Origin: Methylocystis heyeri
GTDB lineage: Bacteria; Pseudomonadota; Alphaproteobacteria; Rhizobiales; Beijerinckiaceae
Assembly: GCF_004802635.2 (NCBI RefSeq)
Contig: NZ_CP046052.1
Coordinates: 2,790,001 to 2,854,000, forward strand
Direction of reading: 5' to 3'
DNA length: 64,000 bases
Below are positions 46,418 to 55,046 of the stretch, piece after piece. The notes under the pieces were generated by a model that saw only the letters and a program-made list of their open reading frames with translations, ran no database searches and was not told the origin of the DNA. Every line of letters begins with the position of its first letter. Within the stretch, counting starts at the first letter, position 1. A program made the position numbers and the translations under genes.

Positions 46418-46445
46418 TTGGCAGATCCGCTGGCGAAAATAGCAT
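46418..46445 (+). promoter_or_regulatory. Candidate promoter for pmoC
   Basis: TTGGCA and TAGCAT separated by 16 bases, about 95 bases before the pmoC ATG. The -10 match is partial, so this is only a candidate; the region between the divergent starts (46382-46540) must hold both promoters. Confidence 0.3.
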
Positions 46446-46540
46446 CATTATTGTCAAATAAGACTAGCTGCAAACGGTCCCGAGGTCGAGGACATTTCCG
46501 TTACCGGAGGAAGACGCCACCGGAGAAGACGGAGAAAGAA

Positions 46541-47317
46541 ATGAGCATATCGACACAAACCGCCGCCATCGGCGCGGCGGACGACGCAAAGCCGATCGTC
46601 GATCTGAAGGGCATGTGGATCGGCCTCGCCGTTCTCAACTGCTTCTATATGATCGTTCGCATCTATGAGCAGATCTTCGGCTGGCGCGCCGGGCTCGATT
46701 CCTTCGCGCCCGAATTCCAGACCTACTGGCTCTCGATTCTATGGACCGAGATTCCGCTGGAGCTGGTGTGCGGACTGGGGCTCGCCGGCTATCTCTGGAA
46801 GACGCGCATTCGCGACATGTCGGTGGTGACGCCGCGCCAGGAAATGCGCGCCATCGTCGACAACGCCAAATGGCTGGTCGCCTATGCGGCCGCGATCTAT
46901 TGGGGCGCGTCATTCTTTACGGAGCAGGACGGCACCTGGCACATGACAGTGATACGCGACACCGATTTCACGCCGTCGCACATCATCGAGTTCTACATGA
47001 GCTATCCGATCTATTCGATCCTGGCCGTCGGCGCCTTCTTCCACGCCAAGACGCGAATTCCCTATTTCTCCAAGGGCTATTCGCTGGCCTATCTGATCGT
47101 CTCGGTGGGTCCCTTCATGATCATCCCCAATGTCGGCCTCAATGAATGGGGTCATACCTTCTGGTTCATGGAGGAGCTGTTCGTCGCGCCGCTGCATTGG
47201 GGCTTCGTGTTCTTCGGATGGATGGCGCTGGGCGTGTTCGGCGTCGTTCTGCAGCTGCTGTTGAACGTGAGGCGCCTGCTCGGCCAGGAAGGCGTCGCTC
47301 TGCTTCTGGCGGAGTGA
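46541..47317 (+). CDS. pmoC: Particulate methane monooxygenase subunit C, orphan copy
   Basis: 258 aa from the ATG at 46541 with GGAGAAAG before it. PmoC is a five- to six-helix membrane subunit of the copper enzyme that oxidises methane to methanol. All six residues that bind metals in pMMO structures are present: Asp130, His134 and His147 (EQDGTWH, TPSH; Asp156, His160, His173 in Methylococcus) and Asn201, His205, His219 (NEWGH, PLHW; Asn227, His231, His245). No pmoA or pmoB accompanies it; a divergent regulator lies upstream and the convergent hyf operon downstream. Single pmoC copies are known in methanotrophs besides pmoCAB. AmoC or another hydrocarbon monooxygenase subunit is less likely by sequence. 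Confidence 0.93.
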   Translation: MSISTQTAAIGAADDAKPIVDLKGMWIGLAVLNCFYMIVRIYEQIFGWRAGLDSFAPEFQTYWLSILWTEIPLELVCGLGLAGYLWKTRIRDMSVVTPRQEMRAIVDNAKWLVAYAAAIYWGASFFTEQDGTWHMTVIRDTDFTPSHIIEFYMSYPIYSILAVGAFFHAKTRIPYFSKGYSLAYLIVSVGPFMIIPNVGLNEWGHTFWFMEELFVAPLHWGFVFFGWMALGVFGVVLQLLLNVRRLLGQEGVALLLAE

Positions 47318-47324
47318 TTTAAAT

Positions 47325-47344
47325 TCCCGCTTTTGCGGGATTTC
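47325..47344 (+). terminator. Hairpin after pmoC, possible terminator
   Basis: TCCCGC-TTTT-GCGGGA followed by TTTC, eight bases after the pmoC stop. The stem is six pairs and the T-run short. Confidence 0.45.
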
Positions 47345-47409
47345 AAAGAAGCGCTCCCGATATGCTCCCAGGGATGCTTCTCTCTCCCGGTCGCCCGGCC
47401 GGGAGAGTT

Positions 47410-47919
47410 TTAAGCTTCTACAAGCGCGATGAGGCCTTTCAGCAGCGCCATGGGGTCCGGCGGGCAGCCCTTTATGTGAAGATCGACCGGGATCACCTCT
47501 GCAACCGCGCCGACGCAGGCGTAGCTTCCCGCGAAAACGCCGCCATTGAGGGCGCAATCGCCGACGGCGACGACCCATTTGGGATCTGGCGTGGCGTTAT
47601 AGGTTCGCTCCAGCGCCTCGCGCATATTCTTCGTCACCGGCCCTGTGACGAGCAGCACGTCGGCGTGCCGCGGCGACGCGACGAAACGAAGCCCGAATCT
47701 CTCGATGTCGTAGATTGCGTTGCCGAGCGCGTGAATCTCGAGCTCGCAGCCGTTGCAGGAGCCGGCGTCGACCTCGCGGATCGAAAGGCTTCGCCCAAGC
47801 CTGCGGCGCGAGGCTCGCGCCAGTGAGGCGCCGAGTTCGGCGAGCGCATCTTGATCCGGCGAAGGCGCGGCCTCCGTCAGCGGGTTTCGCAGCAACCCTT
47901 GAAAGAGAAATTTGCGCAT
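47410..47919 (-). CDS. hyfI: Hydrogenase-4/complex-I-like small subunit (NuoB/HyfI type)
   Basis: 169 aa. Cys55 and Cys58 (CNGCE), Cys122 (GDCA) and Cys152 (GCPPDP) form the ligand set of the N2-type 4Fe-4S cluster, so electron transfer at this site should be possible. Last gene of the hyf-like operon. It is separated from hyfG by 103 bases that contain a family B repeat and a second perfect palindrome. Confidence 0.9.
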   Translation of the reverse strand: MRKFLFQGLLRNPLTEAAPSPDQDALAELGASLARASRRRLGRSLSIREVDAGSCNGCELEIHALGNAIYDIERFGLRFVASPRHADVLLVTGPVTKNMREALERTYNATPDPKWVVAVGDCALNGGVFAGSYACVGAVAEVIPVDLHIKGCPPDPMALLKGLIALVEA

Positions 47920-47930
47920 GTTCGAGCCCT

Positions 47931-47990
47931 TAGAGCGTTTCCAGCCGAAGCGGACGCCGGTTCGGCGTGGGAAACGCGTTAAAACAAAAA
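47931..47990. repeat. Palindromic repeat, family B copy 2
   Basis: TAGAGCGTTTCCAGCCGAAG, a centre CGGACGCCGGTTCGGCGT and GGGAAACGCGTTAAAACAAA. Nearly identical to 39648-39703. It lies between hyfG and hyfI within one operon. Confidence 0.7.
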
Positions 47991-47993
47991 ATT

Positions 47994-48024
47994 AGAGTGT
48001 TTCCATAAGGTATGGAAACACTCT
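47994..48024. repeat. Perfect palindrome over the hyfG stop codon
   Basis: AGAGTGTTTCCATA-AGG-TATGGAAACACTCT, 14-base perfect arms with a 3-base loop. Its right end includes two bases of the TAG stop codon of hyfG (48023-48025). The arm resembles the AGAGCGTTTCCA start of family B. It would form a strong hairpin in the operon transcript. Confidence 0.75.
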
Positions 48025-49537
48025 AGAGATCGTGCCCCGAATATGAGCAGTTGAAGGATTTGTTGCAGAGCGGGAAATCGGCGACGATGTTTCCTTCGAT
48101 CGCAGCTTCCAGAAGCGGCCACTGGAACCACGACGGATCGCGCAGATGGCATCGCTCGACGACGCCTGAAGCGCCGAGTTTCGCCCATACGAAAATATCG
48201 CCGCGGAATCCCTCGACGAGCGCGGCGCCTTCGCGGGTTTCGCCGCAGGACGACGCCTCGGCGCGGATCTCCCCCGACGGCAGGCGATCGAGGATCTGTT
48301 CGATGAGCGGCAGCGACGCGCGGATTTCATCAAAACGCACCCAGATGCGCCCGTCGACGTCTCCCGTGGTCGAAGCTCCGAATTTGAAGTTCAGCTCGTC
48401 ATAGGGCGCATAGCCGGGAAGGCGCCTTGCGTCGAAGGCGCGGCCCGAGGCGCGGCCGACAAAGCCGCCGCAGGCGTATTGACGCGCGAGTTCGGGCCGC
48501 ACGAATCCCGCGCCGACCGTGCGATCCTGCAGTGAGGTGGTGTCGCCGTAAAGCCGCACGAAATTGGGAACCAGCCTTTCGGCGGTCTTCAGGAAAGCGC
48601 GCAGGGCCTCGACGCCTTCCTCGGACAGATCTGCGGCGACGCCACCCGGAACGATACGGTCCATCATCAGACGATGGCCGAAACAGACCTGCGCCGCGCG
48701 CAGTATATGCTCGCGCATGACCCCGCAATGCGCGTGCATCAGAGAAAAGGAAGCGTCGTTGCAGATCGCGCCGATGTCGCCGAAATGATTGGCGAGGCGT
48801 TCGAGCTCCGCCATCAGCGCGCGCAGCCACACGGCGCGCCGCGGAACTTCCATTTCGAGCGCCGCCTCGACAGCCCGGGCGAAGGCGAGCGCATAAGCCA
48901 CCGTGCTGTCGCCGGAAACGCGCCCCGCGAGGCGCGCCGCTCGCTCCAGCGTAGCCCCCGCCATCAATCGCTCGATCCCCTTGTGGACATAGCCCAGGCG
49001 TTCTTCCAGCCGGACGACGGTCTCGCCGTTGGCGGAAAAGCGAAAATGTCCCGGCTCGATGATGCCGGCATGGACCGGGCCTACGGGAATCTGGTGCAGC
49101 GGCGCTCCTTCCGCCGGCAAAAAGGCGTAAGCGTCGCCGGAAGGTTCGGAATTTTCTGAGCTGCGTCCTGGATGACGCAGGCCCCAGCGGCCATGATCGA
49201 GCCAGCGGCGCCGATCGGGCAGTCCCTGGGCGGCGAGGCCGTAAATGTCCCCTATGGCGCGCTCGAGCCTCATGGCGGGCGGATGCAGATGCGCGACCGA
49301 GGGGAACCGTCCCTCGGGACAATCGATGCTGAGCAGACCGATCTGCGAGGTTTCATGGTCCAATATGGCCATATGAACCTCGGCGCCGTCGCTCCAGAGG
49401 CCCAGCATGTCGCCCCGCCCTTTGCCGAGCTCGCGGGCGGCGCGCAGCCAGACGCTGTGATCGACGACATGGCGCGGCCAGGGCCGGCAGGCCCGCGCCT
49501 CCCGCCCTCTCAACATCGTCTCGCGCAACGACATCAT
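48023..49537 (-). CDS. hyfG: Hydrogenase-4-like large subunit without the Ni-binding CxxC (NuoD/HyfG type)
   Basis: 504 aa from the ATG at 49537; an in-frame ATG at 49582 overlaps hyfF. The first 150 residues are the NuoC-like part (AEVHMAILDHETSQIGLLSI); the rest is the NuoD/HyfG part with GPVHAGIIEPGHFRFSANGE and GYVHKGIERLM. In [NiFe] enzymes the sequence RVCGICG follows; here it is RVSGDST, with no cysteine. The C-terminus is FPLCNKSFNCSYSGHDL rather than the DPCxxC of hydrogenases. So it probably cannot hold Ni-Fe and may instead interact with a quinone or other donor, as in complex-I-like Ehr-type complexes. Confidence 0.88.
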   Translation of the reverse strand: MMSLRETMLRGREARACRPWPRHVVDHSVWLRAARELGKGRGDMLGLWSDGAEVHMAILDHETSQIGLLSIDCPEGRFPSVAHLHPPAMRLERAIGDIYGLAAQGLPDRRRWLDHGRWGLRHPGRSSENSEPSGDAYAFLPAEGAPLHQIPVGPVHAGIIEPGHFRFSANGETVVRLEERLGYVHKGIERLMAGATLERAARLAGRVSGDSTVAYALAFARAVEAALEMEVPRRAVWLRALMAELERLANHFGDIGAICNDASFSLMHAHCGVMREHILRAAQVCFGHRLMMDRIVPGGVAADLSEEGVEALRAFLKTAERLVPNFVRLYGDTTSLQDRTVGAGFVRPELARQYACGGFVGRASGRAFDARRLPGYAPYDELNFKFGASTTGDVDGRIWVRFDEIRASLPLIEQILDRLPSGEIRAEASSCGETREGAALVEGFRGDIFVWAKLGASGVVERCHLRDPSWFQWPLLEAAIEGNIVADFPLCNKSFNCSYSGHDL

Positions 49538-49559
49538 GTCCCCGACGCCCCTTTCCCGA

Positions 49560-51008
49560 CTATCCCAAGAACCGCGCGACATTCTGAAACCAGTCCACGA
49601 GCTGCGGGGGCAGCCAGAGTCCCGCGAGCAGCACCAGCGACAGATGAGCGAACAAGGGAATCACCGAGGCTTGCGCCTTCCCGGCGTTCTCCGTGGGCTC
49701 GCCGAACGCCATTTCCGTGAGGCGCAACAGCAGCGCGCCGAAAGCGACCAGCAGCCCCAACGCCAGAGGAACGGCGAGCAGGGGCTGCCGCGCAAAGGTC
49801 GACGAGACGATGAGGAACTCGCTTGTGAAAATGCCGAGCGGCGGTAGCCCCGCGATGGCCGCGACGCCCGCGACCAGCCCCCACCCGATCACGGGATGGC
49901 TTACCGTAAGGCCGGAGATGCGAGCGATCTTCTGCGTGCCCTTCACCTGGGCGACATGGCCCACGGCGAAAAAAATGGCGGATTTGGTGAGGCTGTGCAT
50001 GGTCATGTGCAGCAGGCCGGCGAAATTGGCGAGCGGCCCGCCCATGCCGAAAGCAAAGGCGATGACGCCCATGTGCTCGATCGAGGAATAGGCGAACAGC
50101 CGTTTGATGTCGTCGCGCCTGTAGAGCATGAAGGCGGCGAAGATCAGCGAGACGAGGCCGAGCGTCGCCATCAGCGGGCCGGGAGAAATGGCGCCGGCGT
50201 TGGCCGCGAGCAGCATCTTGAAACGCAGCACGGCGTATAGGGCGACATTGAGCAGCAGGCCAGACAGCACCGCCGAGATCGGCGTCGGCCCCTCGGCGTG
50301 GGCGTCGGGCAGCCAGGCGTGCATCGGCGCGAGGCCCACTTTGGTTCCATAGCCCAGCATGAGAAAAACGAAGGCGACATTGAGCAGGCGCGGGCTGAAC
50401 CGCGCCGCATGCTGCATCAGCGAGGTCCAGACCATGGCGTCGGAGCCCTCGCCGAGCGCGGGCTGCGCCGACATATAGACCAGGATGGTGCCGAACAGAG
50501 CGAGCGCGATTCCGACGCTGCCGAGAATGAAATACTTCCACGCCGCCTCGAGCGCCTCCGGCGTGCGATAGATGCCGACCATCATCACCGTGGTCAGCGT
50601 CGCGATCTCGACCGCCACCCACATCAGCCCGATGTTGTCGGCGAGCAAAGCCAGATTCATCGCGAACATCAGCGCCTGATAAATGGCGTGGTAAAAGCGC
50701 ACATTGACGGCGGAAAGCTTTCCCGTTTCGATCTCGTGCTCGATGTAGCTGGCGCTGAAGACGCTGGTGGTGAATCCGATGAAGGTCGAGAGGACGATGA
50801 AGACGATGTTGAGGTCGTCGACGAAGAGATAGCCGCCGCTCGCAGGCCGATGGACGAGGAGCGACGCTGCGCAAAGAAAAGAGAGCGCGGAAGCCGCGAC
50901 ATTGATTTGAGAGGCGACGCGATAGCCGGACAAAGCCGCCAGGGCCAGGGCCGTGAAGCCGGGGATGGCGAGCAGCAAGGCCGTGGCGTCGATATCGGCC
51001 AGCGTCAT
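49560..51008 (-). CDS. hyfF: Hydrogenase-4 subunit F-like antiporter-type membrane subunit
   Basis: 482 aa, a NuoL/M/N-type proton-translocating subunit with about 14 helices. Landmarks: WVAVEIATLTTVMMVGIYRT (the conserved Glu of helix 5), GYGTKVGLAPMHAWLPDAHA (the helix 7-8 lysine and HAWLPDAH motif), YSSIEHMGVIAFAFGMGG and GLPPLGIFTSEFLI. Coupled to hyfE by a 4-base ATGA overlap; the HyfG start lies 22 bases after its stop. Confidence 0.92.
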   Translation of the reverse strand: MTLADIDATALLLAIPGFTALALAALSGYRVASQINVAASALSFLCAASLLVHRPASGGYLFVDDLNIVFIVLSTFIGFTTSVFSASYIEHEIETGKLSAVNVRFYHAIYQALMFAMNLALLADNIGLMWVAVEIATLTTVMMVGIYRTPEALEAAWKYFILGSVGIALALFGTILVYMSAQPALGEGSDAMVWTSLMQHAARFSPRLLNVAFVFLMLGYGTKVGLAPMHAWLPDAHAEGPTPISAVLSGLLLNVALYAVLRFKMLLAANAGAISPGPLMATLGLVSLIFAAFMLYRRDDIKRLFAYSSIEHMGVIAFAFGMGGPLANFAGLLHMTMHSLTKSAIFFAVGHVAQVKGTQKIARISGLTVSHPVIGWGLVAGVAAIAGLPPLGIFTSEFLIVSSTFARQPLLAVPLALGLLVAFGALLLRLTEMAFGEPTENAGKAQASVIPLFAHLSLVLLAGLWLPPQLVDWFQNVARFLG

Positions 51009-51667
51009 TTCGTGCTCCCGCGCACGCGGTCGAGCTCCTGCACGTCCACCGTATCGAAGCGCTCCCGGATGCGGAACAGGAAGATGCCGATCACGATGAA
51101 GGCGATCAGCACCGAAAAGGCGACGCTGATCTCCACGACGAGCGGCATGCCCTTGGCGCCGGTGGCGGCGAGTATGAGCCCGTTTTCGAGCGACATGAAG
51201 CCGATGATCTGGCTGACCGCGTTGCGCCGCGTCACCATCATCAAAAGCCCGAGCAGCACGACCGAAAGCGCAAAGGCGATGTCCTCGCGGGCCAGCGGAT
51301 CTGCGGCGGCGGTCGCGGGCAGCACGACGGCGAGTGAAAGCGCGACGAGAGCGATCCCGAGGAGCATGGTGGGGCCGATCCCGCCCACCACCTCGATCTC
51401 GCGGTGTATTCCCATGCGCTCTATCATGTTTTGCAGGCTGATGGGTATGATCACGGCTTTGAACAGAACTGCGATCCCGGCGGTTATGTAGAGATGCGGA
51501 GCGTTCTGGGCATAGGCCTGCCAGCCGACGGAGAGGGAAAGCACCACCGCATGCATTGTGAAGACGTTGATGAGGCCGGTCATGCGGTCCTGATAGAGCA
51601 GCACGAAGCTCATCAGCACGAGACTGCCCGCAAAAAGATGCGCAACGTCGAAATAAAGCCGTTCCAT
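51005..51667 (-). CDS. hyfE: Hydrogenase-4 subunit E-like membrane protein
   Basis: 220 aa from the ATG at 51667, which shares one base with the hyfC TGA (TGATG). About six or seven helices; the N-terminal half is unique to HyfE and the last three helices resemble NuoK (RRNAVSQIIGFMSLENGLIL, with a conserved Glu). A longer upstream open frame is not homologous. Confidence 0.9.
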   Translation of the reverse strand: MERLYFDVAHLFAGSLVLMSFVLLYQDRMTGLINVFTMHAVVLSLSVGWQAYAQNAPHLYITAGIAVLFKAVIIPISLQNMIERMGIHREIEVVGGIGPTMLLGIALVALSLAVVLPATAAADPLAREDIAFALSVVLLGLLMMVTRRNAVSQIIGFMSLENGLILAATGAKGMPLVVEISVAFSVLIAFIVIGIFLFRIRERFDTVDVQELDRVRGSTK

Positions 51668-52620
51668 CACAGGCTCCTTGAAACGAAGAGCAGCAGGGTC
51701 CCGAGCAGGCCGAGCATCAGCGCCGCGCCCAGGAAATCGGGAACCCGGAACACGCGCATCTTGGCGGTGGAAATCTCGAAAAAGGCCAGCAGGAAGCCCC
51801 CGACGGCCATTTTGGCGACATAGGCCAGCGCGCCCAACCCCAGGGCTCTCGCCCCGGCGCCGGCCGGGGCCATGCCCCAGGGCGCGAAGATGCAGGCGAT
51901 CATCGAGAGGTAGAGCAGAAGCTTCAGCGCCGAGGCGAGTTCGATCATCGCGAGATGGCGCCCGGAATATTCGAGAACCATCGCCTCGTGCACCATGGTC
52001 AGTTCGAGATGCGTCGCTGGATTGTCGACCGGAATGCGCCCGTTCTCGGCGATGGCGACGATCGCGAGGGCGATCAGCGCGAGGCCGAAGGAGACGCGCA
52101 GCTCGTAATGGGACAGAGTGCTCGCCGCGATCTCGGAGAGCTGGGTCGAACCCGCGATCAGGGACACGGTGAAAACGATCATGATGGTCGCCGGCTCGGC
52201 GAAAGAGGCGAACATCGTCTCCCGGCTGGAACCGATGCCGCCGAAGCTCGTCCCGACGTCCATGCCGGCGAGCGCGAGAAAGAATCTGGCGCTGCCGAGC
52301 AGAGCCGCGATCGCGATGAGATCGCCGGACCAGCTGAACATCAGGCCGGTCGCGAAGGTCGGTATCAGCGCGGCGGCGACCCATGTCGCGGCGAAGATCA
52401 GATAGGGCGCCGATCGAAACAGCCATGACGCGTTTTCCGCGAGGACGGTTTCCTTGCGCAGGAGACGAAGCAGATCGCGATAGGGCTGGAAGAGGGAGGG
52501 ACCGCGCCGCCGCAGCAGCCGCGCCTTGGCCTTGCGCGTGAGGCCGACGAGAAGCGGCGACAACGCGAGAACGAGACCCATCTGCGCGCCCTGGGCCGCT
52601 ATTTCCAAGATCATTGCCAT
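51667..52620 (-). CDS. hyfC: Hydrogenase-4 subunit C-like membrane protein (NuoH type)
   Basis: 317 aa, eight helices, the NuoH/HyfC subunit that anchors the soluble arm. Motifs: GPSLFQPYRDLLRLLRKETV at the first cytoplasmic loop, GRIPVDNPATHLELTMVHEA, and a conserved EYSGRHLA. The start lies 10 bases inside the end of hyfB. Confidence 0.93.
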   Translation of the reverse strand: MAMILEIAAQGAQMGLVLALSPLLVGLTRKAKARLLRRRGPSLFQPYRDLLRLLRKETVLAENASWLFRSAPYLIFAATWVAAALIPTFATGLMFSWSGDLIAIAALLGSARFFLALAGMDVGTSFGGIGSSRETMFASFAEPATIMIVFTVSLIAGSTQLSEIAASTLSHYELRVSFGLALIALAIVAIAENGRIPVDNPATHLELTMVHEAMVLEYSGRHLAMIELASALKLLLYLSMIACIFAPWGMAPAGAGARALGLGALAYVAKMAVGGFLLAFFEISTAKMRVFRVPDFLGAALMLGLLGTLLLFVSRSL

Positions 52621-54617
52621 ATCGCCACCACCAGCAGCAGCAGGACGAGAGCCGCAAAAACGAGGCCGAGATAACCCTGGATGGTTAGGTAATGCGCCCG
52701 GTTGAGAAAATCGGCGATATAACCGACGCCCCGCGAGACCGGCATGTAGAAGCCGTCGAACAGGCGGTCGCGGATCTCGAGGCCGAACCGCGCCGGCCGC
52801 GTATCGCCGGGAGCCGGCATGTCGAGATGCTCGCGCGCGACGAACACAATGTCGCCGAGGGCGCGGCGGACGGGCTGTGAGAAGCTGCTCGCGGTGTATT
52901 GCGTGGCCGGGCTCTGCTCCGGGAAGCCGCAGTCCCAGGCCGGACCGCGACGCATTTTTCGCGAGGCGAGAACGTGAACCAGCCAGGCGGCGAGCGCGGC
53001 CGACGCGGCGATGAAGACCGCCAGAAGCAAGCCGTTATAGGAACTGCGGCTCTCCGCGATCGGCGCTATCGACAGCCAGGGGATTTCCTCCTGGGCCGGC
53101 ATCCGTCCTCCGACGAAGAGGCGCGCGGCGGGAGAGATCGTATCGATCATATAGCTCGGCAGCACGCCGGCGAGCAGGCACAGCGCCAAAAGGAACGACA
53201 TCGCCGAGCGCGACCAGGGATCGACTTCGCGCGCGGCGGCCGCGGCTTCCGACCGGGCGCGACCCAGGAAGGCGACGCCGTAAGCACGCACGAAACAGCC
53301 GGCCGTCAGGGCGGCGCTCAGGGCGAGAGTCGCGCCGACCGCGGGCACGACCAGCTTCAGGCTCCATTGCGGCAGCGACGGGCTGAGCAATATCGCCTGG
53401 AAAATCATCCACTCCGAGACGAAGCCGTTGAACGGCGGCAAGGCCGAAATCGCCATCGCGGCCCCGAGCATGACGAAAGCGGTCTGCGGCATTCTATGGA
53501 TCAGGCCGCCGAGCCGCTCGATGTCGCGCTCCCCGGCGCCGGTCAGCACCGCCCCGGCGCCGAAGAAAAGAATGCTTTTGAACAGGGAATGATTGAAGGC
53601 GTGGAACAGCGCCGCCGTGAAGGCCAGCGCCGCCGGCAGCGCCATACCGTTGGCCTTGAACGCCAGAGCGAGACCGAGCGCGATGAAGATGACGCCGATG
53701 TTCTCGATAGTGCTGTAGGCGAGAAGCTTTTTCAGATCGCTTTGGATCGTGGCGAACAGAATGCCGAGGGCGGCGGTGGCGGCGCCGAGCGTCATCGGCC
53801 CTATGCCCCACCAGAAAGCAGGCGGACCCAAAAGATCGAAAACGATGCGGATGAAGCCGTAGACCGCCACCTTGGTCATGGCGCCGCTCATCAGCGCGGA
53901 CACATGGCTCGGCGCCGCGGGGTGAGCGAGAGGCAGCCAGATATGGACGGGCGCCAGTCCCGCCTTGGACCCCGCCCCGAGCAGCGCGAGGCCGAGGACG
54001 AGACCCGCCTTCCATGGCTCATGCTGCGCGGCGCGGATCGAAGCGAAGGAATATTCCCCGCTGGCGCCCGCGAGCAGCCCAAAGCCTAAAAGCAGCGACA
54101 GCGCCCCGAAACTCGCCATGACCAGATAGATGAAAGCCGCACGGCGGTTCTCGGCGTCTTCGTGATGGGCCAGGACGAGGGCCCAGGACGAAAGCGACAT
54201 GAATTCCCAGGCGACCAGAAAGCTGAAGGCGTCGTCCGCCAGGGCCACGAGATTCATGCCGGCGAGAAAAACCGGGAAGAACGGCAATATGCGCGAGGGA
54301 TGCTTTTCATGCGCGCCATAGCCTATCGCGTAGAAACTCGCCGCCGCGCCAGCGAGATTGACGATCGCGAGAAAGAAGGCGCTGAGAACATCGAGGCGAA
54401 AATGCGCGCCGACCCAGGGGATTCCCATCGGCAGAGCGACCGTCAGCGCCGCCGCGCCGCGGGGCATGACCGCTGCGGCGAATATCGTGAGGCAGATGCC
54501 GAAACAAAGCCCATAGACGAGTCGCGTGGCGTCGATGCGCCTGCCGGCGAGAGCTGCGGCGAGCCCCCCCGCTCCGAGCAGCGCGGCGACGCTCCACAAG
54601 ACGATGGTCAAGGGCAT
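52611..54617 (-). CDS. hyfB: Hydrogenase-4 subunit B-like antiporter-type membrane subunit
   Basis: 668 aa from the ATG at 54617 with GAGGGGAG before it; a TTG at 54647 would add ten residues. NuoL/HyfB pattern: WEFMSLSSWALVLAHHEDAE (key Glu), GSKAGLAPVHIWLPLAHPAA, YSTIENIGVIFIALGLALAF, FNHSLFKSILFFGAGAVL and LPPFNGFVSEWMIF, then a C-terminal extension of about 150 residues. First gene of the operon hyfB-C-E-F-G-I. hyfA, hyfH (the two-cluster ferredoxin subunit) and hyfD are missing. Confidence 0.92.
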   Translation of the reverse strand: MPLTIVLWSVAALLGAGGLAAALAGRRIDATRLVYGLCFGICLTIFAAAVMPRGAAALTVALPMGIPWVGAHFRLDVLSAFFLAIVNLAGAAASFYAIGYGAHEKHPSRILPFFPVFLAGMNLVALADDAFSFLVAWEFMSLSSWALVLAHHEDAENRRAAFIYLVMASFGALSLLLGFGLLAGASGEYSFASIRAAQHEPWKAGLVLGLALLGAGSKAGLAPVHIWLPLAHPAAPSHVSALMSGAMTKVAVYGFIRIVFDLLGPPAFWWGIGPMTLGAATAALGILFATIQSDLKKLLAYSTIENIGVIFIALGLALAFKANGMALPAALAFTAALFHAFNHSLFKSILFFGAGAVLTGAGERDIERLGGLIHRMPQTAFVMLGAAMAISALPPFNGFVSEWMIFQAILLSPSLPQWSLKLVVPAVGATLALSAALTAGCFVRAYGVAFLGRARSEAAAAAREVDPWSRSAMSFLLALCLLAGVLPSYMIDTISPAARLFVGGRMPAQEEIPWLSIAPIAESRSSYNGLLLAVFIAASAALAAWLVHVLASRKMRRGPAWDCGFPEQSPATQYTASSFSQPVRRALGDIVFVAREHLDMPAPGDTRPARFGLEIRDRLFDGFYMPVSRGVGYIADFLNRAHYLTIQGYLGLVFAALVLLLLVVAIWQ

Positions 54618-54647
54618 TGCCTGGCTCCCCTCGAGCGAATTTTGCAA

Positions 54648-54749
54648 TCAAGCCGGACTTCCCGAACGAGAATTCGCCCGGTCGACGATCTGGCGCTGTT
54701 TCTCGATCGCTCGCGCGAGGCTGAGCGAAAAGCGCGTCCGCAGTTCCAC
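54648..54749 (-). CDS. Possible 33-residue peptide between the XRE gene and hyfB
   Basis: GTG at 54749, ending one base before the TTG upstream of hyfB. The peptide is an amphipathic charged helix (VELRTRFSLSLARAIEKQRQ then IVDRANSRS). It is in the same frame as the upstream XRE gene, directly after that gene's TGA. No strong ribosome site. Very short, so chance is quite possible. Confidence 0.25.
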   Translation of the reverse strand: MELRTRFSLSLARAIEKQRQIVDRANSRSGSPA

Positions 54750-54767
54750 GAAGCGCCGTGCAAGGCT

Positions 54768-55046
54768 TCATTCCTCTCCGCGCGCGGACCGGGCCGCCGA
54801 AGCGTTTTTCAACCGGACGCCGCGACCGCCGCCGTGGCTGATCGCCCCCTCGTTGATCAGCTCCAGACCTAAGCTTTCGAGCGCAGCGATCAATTTGGTC
54901 AGCGAGTCCACGTTTCCGCGCACGACATCTTCGCTCGTCTCCATCCGCTGGATGGTGGGGAGCGAGAGCCCGGAAAGCTCGGCCAGCTTGCGCTGATCCA
55001 CGCCGACCAACGCGCGCGCCGCTCGAAGCTGGGCGGCTGTGATCAT
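54768..55046 (-). CDS. Small XRE-type transcriptional regulator
   Basis: 92 aa from the ATG at 55046, which begins exactly at the conserved MITAAQLRAARALVGVDQRK; the frame is open upstream but without homology. The helix-turn-helix covers residues about 4-60 (LAELSGLSLPTIQRMETSED), and the end ISHGGGRGVRLK is typical of a widespread alphaproteobacterial subfamily. It lies 151 bases upstream of hyfB on the same strand and is a candidate regulator of that operon. Confidence 0.85.
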   Translation of the reverse strand: MITAAQLRAARALVGVDQRKLAELSGLSLPTIQRMETSEDVVRGNVDSLTKLIAALESLGLELINEGAISHGGGRGVRLKNASAARSARGEE

